Origin: an uncultured Sutterella sp.
Lineage (GTDB): Bacteria > Pseudomonadota > Gammaproteobacteria > Burkholderiales > Burkholderiaceae_F
Length of the DNA stretch: 13,125 nt
Reading direction: 5' to 3'
Assembly (NCBI GenBank): GCA_900552195.1
Contig: URYO01000015.1
Location: forward strand, 1-13,125
A program made the translations under genes and the position numbers. Positions 7,080 through 13,125 of this stretch are shown here, one piece after another; the stretch's first letter is position 1; every line of letters begins with the position of its first letter. The notes under the pieces were generated by a model. The model was given only the letters and a program-made list of their open reading frames with translations. It did not search any database and was not told the origin of the DNA.

Positions 7080-7482
7080 TAAGCGCTTCGCACCTCAGAG
7101 CATCCTGCTCGCGCTGTGTCAGAACTTTAGGATCGGTTTTTCTCTTTCGAGGACTCCAGTAGCTGTCCGGGAATGCAGCATCATCCTTGAATCGCGGAAT
7201 CAGGTGCCAGTGCAGATGCGGCACCATTGTTCCGAACTGCGCCCAATTCACCTTTTCGGGCGACATCGAATCGATAATCGCCTCTTCCAATTGCGTCAGA
7301 GCGTCCCACATGATGAGCCGATCCTCGGGACCTAAGTCGGAAACCTCTTTCACATGGTCCTGCCAAATCAGTCGGAAGTAACCCGGAAACTCCGGATCAT
7401 CCACGCGAATAATTCGAAATTTGTCGTTTGCGACTACGGCGTGCTCGCCTTCGGGAGCACAAAGGGGGCAGTTTTGCGTCAT
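7060..7482 (-). CDS. HIT-family (histidine triad) protein
   Basis: HIT proteins are nucleotide-binding hydrolases or transferases acting on phosphoramidates, dinucleoside polyphosphates and similar nucleotides; the substrate here is unknown. The diagnostic triad is HLHWHL (H89, H91, H93) in [12 protein letters not shown], with the upstream [21 protein letters not shown] segment forming the HIT core. An N-terminal CPLC (5-8) may bind metal or be structural, but only two cysteines are seen there. The 140-residue length and the long VPHLHWH version of the motif fit a group I recall from betaproteobacteria. The start overlaps the end of the large dehydrogenase as ATGA, with AGAAGG 7 nt before the ATG. 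Whether it works with that enzyme is unknown. Confidence 0.9.
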   Translation of the reverse strand: MTQNCPLCAPEGEHAVVANDKFRIIRVDDPEFPGYFRLIWQDHVKEVSDLGPEDRLIMWDALTQLEEAIIDSMSPEKVNWAQFGTMVPHLHWHLIPRFKDDAAFPDSYWSPRKRKTDPKVLTQREQDALRCEALIKQRFA

Positions 7483-10400
7483 AACAATACCTTCTCAATT
7501 CCGCCGTCTTTCAGCTTGTTCACCGTCTCGTACAGCCAATTGTCGCCGTACTTAGAGCGCATCATTTCGACCACAAAAAACTCGGCGGTTGTATGTGTCG
7601 CTTCAGAGTAACGGTTCATACCCTGCAGACAACCCGGGCATGCCGTCAGTACTTTGATCTTGCCTGAGAAACGATCCCCCTTCAGCTTGTCCGCGGCTTG
7701 GTTCAGACTCAGCTCTTTAGCCGTTCTCACCTGACTGGCGATATCCGGGCGAGAAACCGCAAATGTGCCGCTTTCTCCGCAGCACCGCTCGGACAGCTCC
7801 ACTTTAGAACCGTCCTTAGGATGAATCAGGCGATTGACCGTTTCAATAGGAACACCTTCTTTCAGCGGCGTGTGGCAAGGATCGTGGTAAATGTAGCGGG
7901 TGTTGTAGGCGCCGTTCACGCTAATCCCTTTTTCGGCCAGATAGTCATGAATATCCATCACTCGGCAGCCCGGGAAAATGGATTCAAAGTTGTATTCCTT
8001 CAGCTGATGCAGGCAGGTGCCGCAGCTCACCAGAACCGTGGAGATGTCCGCATAGTTGAGCGTATTGGCAACACGGTGGAAGAGCACGCGATTACGCGTC
8101 ACGATATCGTCGCCTTTTTTACTCAATCCGTTGCCCTTCTGCGGGTGGCCGCAGCAGCGGTAACCCGGCGGAAGGACGATCTGCACGCCCATGTCATAAA
8201 GCATTCCCAATACTGCAATCGAGACCTGACTAAAGAGCTTTTCATTACCGCAGCCGGGGAAATAGAACACGGACTCCCTTCCGGACTTGGGACTGACAAT
8301 CTCCTTGTTCTTGATCACCGGGATGTAAGTAGACTCTTCAATGTCGAGCAGACGGCGCGCCGTGGTATGAACTTTGTCTTCAGGGAGCTTTCGGTTCACT
8401 AAATGGATAACTTCTTCACGCAGAGTCGGACATCCGGTACTGAATCCGGGATGCTTCAGGCTCTTGGCTGCTGTGAATTTCAGAGCGTCTGCTGCGATTC
8501 GCTGTGCCTTAAAGCCGTATTCCACCATGCCTTTGCGCATAGCACGAACGGCCAGAGGATTCTCCAGCTCGAGGAACTTCAGTCCGGCCGCTTTCGCCGG
8601 ATCAAAACGTTCTTTGCCTTGACCGTGCAGCATATCTCTCATCAGCATGGTGACGTGTCCGAAATCAATCTTCACCGGACACGGTTTCTGGCATTTCTGG
8701 CAGATCGTGCAGTGGTCCGACACGTCTCCGAACTCAGTGAAATGTTTCAGAGAAACGCCGCGGCGGGTTTGTTCTTCATAAAGGAATGCTTCCAAAAGAA
8801 GCGAAGTCGCAATGACTTTGTTCCTCGGCGAATAGAGCAGGTTTGCATTTGGAACATGCATCGTGCAAACAGGCTTGCACTTGCCGCAGCGAAGACAAGT
8901 CTTAATCTCGTCGGCAATTTGCTTGGCTTCGCTCTTCTGCATGATCAAGGACTCATGCCCTAACAGATTGAAGCTGGGTGTGTAGGCAATCGACAGATTC
9001 GCCTCGGGACGAAGTTTTCCTCGGTTGAATCGACCATGAGGATCGACCTCATCCAAATATTTGTAGAACTCATCGAACTGCCCCGGTTCGACAAACGAAA
9101 TCTTCGTCATACCGATACCGTGCTCGCCGGAAATCGCGCCGCCTAACTTTTTAGCGACTTCCATGACATAGGCCACGCCGTCATTGGCGGTCTTAATCAT
9201 CTCCACGTTATCGGAGTTCACCGGAATATTGGTATGCACATTACCGTCGCCGGCGTGCATATGAAGAGCAATAAAGACTCGGCCTCTCAACACTCGATCG
9301 TGAATCTTTACGATCTCACTTCTTACTGCTTCAAAGGCATCGCCTGCGTAGATATCGTTGAGTTCTCGAAGGACTTCTTTCTTCCAGGAGATCCGCAAGT
9401 AATGGTTTTGGACCAGATCCAGGAGCGTTAAATCATCAAGATTCTCCGGCAGCTCCGCCTCACAGCGGCGACCGAGCTGCTCAAGTGCTTCGAGCGCCTC
9501 TTTTGCCGGTGTGTGAAGGTGATTGAGGACGTACTCCCATTCGTCATGAACTTTTCGTAGCAGCGCCATGGCAAGCGGAAGTTTTTGGGCCAAAAGTTCT
9601 TTCTCGGTGTAGCCTTCGGACGAAACGGCAAGTTTGCCGAGCTTGATCGGACCGCCTAAATACGTGGCGACCGCATTGAGCATTTCCAGCTTGTTGCGAA
9701 TGGAACAGCAAATATTGAAAAGTTCGCAGGCGTCCGTATACTCGCCGATCTTATCCAGCGGGATCACGACGTCTTCGTTAAGTTTGAAGGCGTTAGTGTG
9801 CTTTGAGATCGCCGATGTCTTAGAGCGCTCGGCCCAGTACTGATGGCGGGCTTCGGGCGTCTTCGCCACAAAGGTATCGCCGTTGCCGGCAATCGCGATT
9901 TTCTTAACTTCCTCGACGTATTTGGAAATCGTCGCGTCATCGTTGCCGATGATGTCTCCGACAATCACCATCTTCGGATAAATTCCGCGTCCGCTCTTCG
10001 GCGCGTAATTAATCGCGTGCAAATAACGATCATCCAAGTGCTCCAAACCGGCAAGCATGACGCCCTCAGGATGGGAATCAAAGAGCTGAGAGATTTGATA
10101 GATCGCCGGACCGGCGTTGCCGGCGGCACCGTAAAACTCCAGACAGACGGTCTGAGTGCAGGCCGGCATCTTGTGAAGAATGAAGCGGGCCGAGGTAATA
10201 ATGCCGTCACAGCCTTCCTTCTGCAGACCGGGCAGACCGCCTAAATACTTGTTCGTTACATCCTTGCCCAAGCCCGGCGTCCTAAACTTCGGTCCTTTGA
10301 GACGGAATGTCTTTTTGCGGATGATCGGCGCCTTCTCCGGAGACTTGTTTCCTTGTTTCCACACCGCTTCGAATACCACATCTTCCTGCAGGTGAATCTT

Positions 10401-11387
10401 GCCGAGATTGTGGTTTACGCGTGTCACTTCCAGCCAGTTTCCATCGGGATCAACCATTCGATACCAGTACACGTTGTCAACTGTTGTACCCCAAAGGACG
10501 GCCTTCTTGCCACCGGCGTTTTCCGCGATGTTTCCGCCGATCGTACAGGCATAGTTGGAGTTCGGATCAACCGAGAAAACCCAGCCTTCGGACGCGGCCT
10601 TCTCTGCAACTTTCTTATTCACGGAGCCGGCGCCGGCCTGAATCGTCGCCACTTCTTTATCGAGGCCTTCGAGTTTGCGCATTTCTACATCCGAAATGCG
10701 GTTCAGTTTTTCGGTATTAATAACAGCAGAGCGAGAATGCAGAGGCACTGCACCACCGGTATACCCGGTGCCGCCTCCGCGGGGAATAATCACAAAATCA
10801 AGATCGATCAGCGCTTTAACGATCCCCGGCACTTCATCTTCAGAGTCCGGATAAATGACTACGAAAGGATATTCGACACGCCAGTCAGTCGCATCCGTTA
10901 CATGACTGGCTCTCGAAAAACCGTCGAAACGAATATTGTCTGCGCGAGTGTGTTTCTTCAGCTTCTTCATAACCAGTCGGCGAAGATCCCAGGAACGCTC
11001 AAAGGAGCCCTTGAATTTTTCAATCATCACCAGTGCAGTCTCCATCAGAGCTGCGACTTTTCCCGCTGAGACCTCATCGAGCGTCGGGAGCTGCTCACGA
11101 ATCGAATTAATTCGGTGATAAAGCGCCTCAATCAGAAGATCACGACGTTTCTTGTTAAACAGCATGTCTTCCTGAAGGTAAGGATTTCTTTGGATGACCC
11201 AAACGTCACCCAGAACTTCGTAAAGCATTCGAGCGGATCGTCCCGGCTTTCCCGACACGCGAAGTTCGTTTAACAGCTGCCAGGCCTCTTTGCCAAGCAG
11301 CCGCGTCACAATATCCTTATCCGCAAACGAGGTGTAGTTATAAGGAATCTCTCTTAAACGATTTTGCAGTTCAATCTTTTCGGCCAT
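7479..11387 (-). CDS. Giant FAD/Fe-S dehydrogenase (DUF3683-type, probably 2-hydroxyacid/D-lactate type)
   Basis: This 1302-residue fusion joins modules that are often separate subunits. Residues 10-130 (LREIPYNYTSFADKDIVTRLLG...) resemble the betaproteobacterial DUF3683 domain. A PCMH-type FAD domain (about 150-410) holds IPRGGGTGYTGGAVP and the NSNYACTIGGNIAENAGG loop. The FAD-oxidase C-terminal domain (to about 795) holds the metal-site histidines of HMHAGDGNVH (H709, H711, H718) and SGEHGIGMTK (753-762). Two [4Fe-4S] sites follow (C831/834/837/841 and C893/896/899/903). Two CCG cysteine-rich modules complete it: C1046, CC1078-1079, C1122xxC1125, and C1171, CC1202-1203, C1250xxC1253. This resembles Dld/GlcD plus GlpC/LutA-like parts, implying oxidation of a 2-hydroxyacid with electrons passed through Fe-S to an acceptor such as quinone (inference; substrate not readable). 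No signal peptide or membrane span is seen. The ATG follows a weak GAAGAA. Confidence 0.9.
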   Translation of the reverse strand: MAEKIELQNRLREIPYNYTSFADKDIVTRLLGKEAWQLLNELRVSGKPGRSARMLYEVLGDVWVIQRNPYLQEDMLFNKKRRDLLIEALYHRINSIREQLPTLDEVSAGKVAALMETALVMIEKFKGSFERSWDLRRLVMKKLKKHTRADNIRFDGFSRASHVTDATDWRVEYPFVVIYPDSEDEVPGIVKALIDLDFVIIPRGGGTGYTGGAVPLHSRSAVINTEKLNRISDVEMRKLEGLDKEVATIQAGAGSVNKKVAEKAASEGWVFSVDPNSNYACTIGGNIAENAGGKKAVLWGTTVDNVYWYRMVDPDGNWLEVTRVNHNLGKIHLQEDVVFEAVWKQGNKSPEKAPIIRKKTFRLKGPKFRTPGLGKDVTNKYLGGLPGLQKEGCDGIITSARFILHKMPACTQTVCLEFYGAAGNAGPAIYQISQLFDSHPEGVMLAGLEHLDDRYLHAINYAPKSGRGIYPKMVIVGDIIGNDDATISKYVEEVKKIAIAGNGDTFVAKTPEARHQYWAERSKTSAISKHTNAFKLNEDVVIPLDKIGEYTDACELFNICCSIRNKLEMLNAVATYLGGPIKLGKLAVSSEGYTEKELLAQKLPLAMALLRKVHDEWEYVLNHLHTPAKEALEALEQLGRRCEAELPENLDDLTLLDLVQNHYLRISWKKEVLRELNDIYAGDAFEAVRSEIVKIHDRVLRGRVFIALHMHAGDGNVHTNIPVNSDNVEMIKTANDGVAYVMEVAKKLGGAISGEHGIGMTKISFVEPGQFDEFYKYLDEVDPHGRFNRGKLRPEANLSIAYTPSFNLLGHESLIMQKSEAKQIADEIKTCLRCGKCKPVCTMHVPNANLLYSPRNKVIATSLLLEAFLYEEQTRRGVSLKHFTEFGDVSDHCTICQKCQKPCPVKIDFGHVTMLMRDMLHGQGKERFDPAKAAGLKFLELENPLAVRAMRKGMVEYGFKAQRIAADALKFTAAKSLKHPGFSTGCPTLREEVIHLVNRKLPEDKVHTTARRLLDIEESTYIPVIKNKEIVSPKSGRESVFYFPGCGNEKLFSQVSIAVLGMLYDMGVQIVLPPGYRCCGHPQKGNGLSKKGDDIVTRNRVLFHRVANTLNYADISTVLVSCGTCLHQLKEYNFESIFPGCRVMDIHDYLAEKGISVNGAYNTRYIYHDPCHTPLKEGVPIETVNRLIHPKDGSKVELSERCCGESGTFAVSRPDIASQVRTAKELSLNQAADKLKGDRFSGKIKVLTACPGCLQGMNRYSEATHTTAEFFVVEMMRSKYGDNWLYETVNKLKDGGIEKVLL

Positions 11388-11544
11388 GGTTCTTCGTTGG
11401 TATCGGCTTACGGCTGGTTATCAGAATCTACATTGTGCAAGATTTTTTCATCCAAGTAATAAACCTAACTCGTCTTTTTCAAATTCAATGGGTTGAGGTG
11501 GTATGTTTAAGTAATCTTCAACCACTTTTCATATCCCAGTCGAC
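11388..11544. promoter_or_regulatory. Divergent dehydrogenase / ilvA intergenic region
   Basis: This 157-bp AT-rich gap separates two divergent start codons and must hold promoters for both genes, but I find no -35/-10 pair with good matches and 16-18 bp spacing on either strand. It contains an imperfectly used inverted repeat GGTTGA (11491-11496) / TCAACC (11518-11523) that could be a regulator site. There is no visible leader peptide, attenuator hairpin with T-tract or riboswitch before ilvA. The ilvA start has no obvious Shine-Dalgarno. Confidence 0.4.
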
Positions 11545-13068
11545 ATGTTAGAGCAAGAATATCTTCGACGAATCCTCAAAGCCCATGTTTACGATGTGGC
11601 CAAGGAAACACCGCTGCAGCAGGCAAAGCTCCTTTCAGCCCGCACCGAAAACAAAATCCTTTTAAAACGCGAAGACCTCCAGAGCGTCTTTAGCTTCAAG
11701 CTGAGAGGCGCTTACAACAAGATGGCAAATCTCACGCCGGAACAGCGCGCACGCGGCGTCATTGCCGCCAGTGCCGGCAACCACGCCCAGGGCGTCGCCC
11801 TTGCCGCCAGCAAACTCGGTTGCAGAGCTGTCATTGTCATGCCGATTACGGCGCCGGCCCTCAAAATCAACACGGTCCGCAGATTAGGCGGCGAAGTCGT
11901 TCTCTTCGGCGAGTCCTTTAGCGACGCAGCTGCTTACGCAGAAGAACTTCAGGCAAAAGAAGGCTTGACTCCCGTACCGCCCTTCGATGATCCGGATGTG
12001 ATTGCCGGCCAAGGCACCATCGGAATGGAAATTATTCGTCAGGCTCAAAACGCCAACGGCAATATTGACGCGATCTTCGTTCCCGTCGGAGGCGGCGGAC
12101 TGCTTGCCGGCGTCGCCGTTTACGTTAAAGCGCTCTACCCGAATATCAAGGTCTTCGGCGTCCAAACCTATGACTCGGACAGCATGAACCAGTCCCTTAA
12201 AAACGGAGAAAGAACTTTAGTTCCTGATGTCGGTCTCTTCTCCGACGGCACGGCGGTCAAACTCGTCGGCAAGGAGACCTATGAGCTTTGCAAGAATTTC
12301 GTAGACGGTATCGTGCTCGTGGACACCGACGAAGTCTGTGCCGCGATCAAGGACGTCTTCCAGGATACGAGAAGCATTCTTGAACCTGCTGGTGCCCTCT
12401 CCGTCGCAGGCATTAAACACTACATCAAGCAGAACGGCTGCAAGAACCAGACCTTCGTCGGAGTTCTTTCCGGCGCCAATATGAACTTTGACCGCCTGCG
12501 TTTCGTTGCAGAACGCGCTGAGCTCGGTGAACACCGCGAAGTGCTTTTTGCTGTCACGATCCCTGAAAAGAAGAATTCTTTCCGCTCGCTTATTTCGCTC
12601 TTAGGCAGCCGCAACGTCACAGAGTTCAACTATCGTATTTCGGACGCAACCGATGCTCAGATCTTTGTCGGCATCCAGACCGAACATCGAAGCGAAGCCG
12701 CCGAAATCAAGAAGTTATTTGAAGACCAGGGACTTCCGGCATTAGACATTACGGAAAATGAACTCGCCAAGATGCACCTTCGCTACATGGTAGGCGGCCA
12801 CTCCAAACTAGCTACCAACGAACGCGTCTTCCGCTTCGAGTTCCCGGAAAGACCCGGTGCACTCTTTAAGTTCCTGAACTCCTCAGGTTCGAATTGGAAT
12901 ATTTCGATGTTCCATTATCGAAACCAGGGTGCTGACTACGGCCGCATCCTGGCCGGTCTTCAGGTTCCTGAAGAGGACTACGGCCGTTTTGACGAATTCC
13001 TGAAGAACCTCGGGTATTCCTACGTTGAAGAAACGAACAATCCCGCTTATAAACTGTTCTTAGGATAG
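11545..13068 (+). CDS. ilvA: IlvA, biosynthetic threonine ammonia-lyase
   Basis: IlvA deaminates threonine to 2-oxobutanoate with pyridoxal phosphate, the committed step of isoleucine synthesis. The catalytic domain (1 to about 325) shows the PLP lysine in FSFKLRGAYNKM (K52), the substrate loop ASAGNHAQG (75-83), the phosphate-binding VGGGGLLAG (181-189), the FQDTRSILEPAGA segment (272-284) and LSGANMNFDRLR (309-319). Two ACT-like regulatory domains follow (about 333-410 and 425-507), with FEFPERPGALFKFL and NISMFHYRNQGADYGRILAG. The full 507 residues with two regulatory domains mark the biosynthetic, isoleucine-inhibited form rather than the short catabolic TdcB. ATG 11545 is the only usable start: the in-frame codons upstream reach a TAA at 11512-11514 without a start codon. 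Confidence 0.96.
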   Translation: MLEQEYLRRILKAHVYDVAKETPLQQAKLLSARTENKILLKREDLQSVFSFKLRGAYNKMANLTPEQRARGVIAASAGNHAQGVALAASKLGCRAVIVMPITAPALKINTVRRLGGEVVLFGESFSDAAAYAEELQAKEGLTPVPPFDDPDVIAGQGTIGMEIIRQAQNANGNIDAIFVPVGGGGLLAGVAVYVKALYPNIKVFGVQTYDSDSMNQSLKNGERTLVPDVGLFSDGTAVKLVGKETYELCKNFVDGIVLVDTDEVCAAIKDVFQDTRSILEPAGALSVAGIKHYIKQNGCKNQTFVGVLSGANMNFDRLRFVAERAELGEHREVLFAVTIPEKKNSFRSLISLLGSRNVTEFNYRISDATDAQIFVGIQTEHRSEAAEIKKLFEDQGLPALDITENELAKMHLRYMVGGHSKLATNERVFRFEFPERPGALFKFLNSSGSNWNISMFHYRNQGADYGRILAGLQVPEEDYGRFDEFLKNLGYSYVEETNNPAYKLFLG

Positions 13069-13077
13069 TAGATGGAC

Positions 13078-13099
13078 GAAGCGGGACGCCCCCCGCTTC
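13078..13099 (+). terminator. GC-rich hairpin after ilvA (possible terminator)
   Basis: A perfect 8-bp stem (GAAGCGGG at 13078-13085 with CCCGCTTC at 13092-13099) with a 6-nt loop begins 10 nt after the ilvA stop. It is followed by GC-rich sequence, not a T-tract, so it is not a canonical intrinsic terminator. It may instead protect the 3' end or help Rho-dependent termination. No gene can be supported in the last 57 bases. Confidence 0.4.
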
Positions 13100-13125
13100 C
13101 CGCCGCGGACTGAATATGAGCCTGA

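Noticed and set aside
7081..7088. AAGCGCTT palindrome after the coaD stop as a terminator
   Set aside because: A 4-bp self-complementary arm with no loop and no T-tract cannot act as an intrinsic terminator, and it lies inside the HIT coding region.
7698..11069. Long open frames on the plus strand opposite the large dehydrogenase (for example 7698-8402 and 10353-11069)
   Set aside because: They are low-complexity mirror translations of a gene whose minus-strand frame carries all family motifs. They show no recognisable domain and no ribosome binding site.
11491..11523. GGTTGA/TCAACC and GTGGT/ACCAC repeats before ilvA as an attenuator with alternative hairpins
   Set aside because: The stems are short with long loops, there is no T-tract and no leader peptide rich in Ile, Val or Leu codons, so attenuation is not supported.

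Overview
The window is a chromosomal housekeeping region from a Gram-negative proteobacterium, most likely a betaproteobacterium of the Burkholderiales. The evidence is SecB, a sigma-32 with an intact RpoH box, an ftsY/ftsE/ftsX/rpoH cluster, rsmD-coaD divergent from ftsY, and a very large FAD/Fe-S oxidoreductase with the betaproteobacterial DUF3683-type N-terminus next to ilvA. The moderate G+C would suit the Sutterella/Parasutterella side of that order, but this is a guess. No RNA gene, insertion sequence, prophage gene or CRISPR array is visible.

Layout. (1) 26-553, plus: secB, closed by a clear intrinsic terminator (576-609). (2) 628-5950, minus: a tight six-gene transcription unit read in the order ftsY, ppx/gppA, ftsE, ftsX, rpoH, trmL. 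Every junction overlaps by 1 to 8 nt except ftsX-rpoH, where a 30-nt gap holds a small hairpin abutting the rpoH start. (3) 6001-7079, plus: rsmD-coaD, divergent from ftsY across only 50 bp. (4) 7060-11387, minus: a 1302-residue FAD/Fe-S dehydrogenase followed, with a 4-nt overlap, by a HIT-family protein whose 3' end overlaps that of coaD. (5) 11545-13068, plus: ilvA, divergent from the dehydrogenase.

How the genes work together. The minus-strand unit joins membrane-protein targeting (FtsY), polyphosphate or pppGpp hydrolysis (Ppx/GppA), control of septal wall hydrolysis (FtsEX), the heat-shock sigma factor (RpoH) and a tRNA wobble methyltransferase (TrmL). The ftsY-ftsE-ftsX-rpoH core is ancestral; the exopolyphosphatase gene between ftsY and ftsE and trmL after rpoH are the unusual members. 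The remaining genes cover export chaperoning, 16S rRNA methylation, CoA synthesis, 2-hydroxyacid oxidation and isoleucine synthesis.

The best candidate for something not ordinary is FtsE. It keeps the Walker A motif and the Walker B aspartate but has lost the Q-loop glutamine, the catalytic glutamate, the H-loop histidine and the canonical LSGGQ signature. It looks like an ATP-binding protein with little or no hydrolytic activity, still encoded next to an ordinary-looking FtsX. The hairpins around the rpoH start are a second, weaker candidate, for translational control. I did not find a clearly novel multi-gene system.
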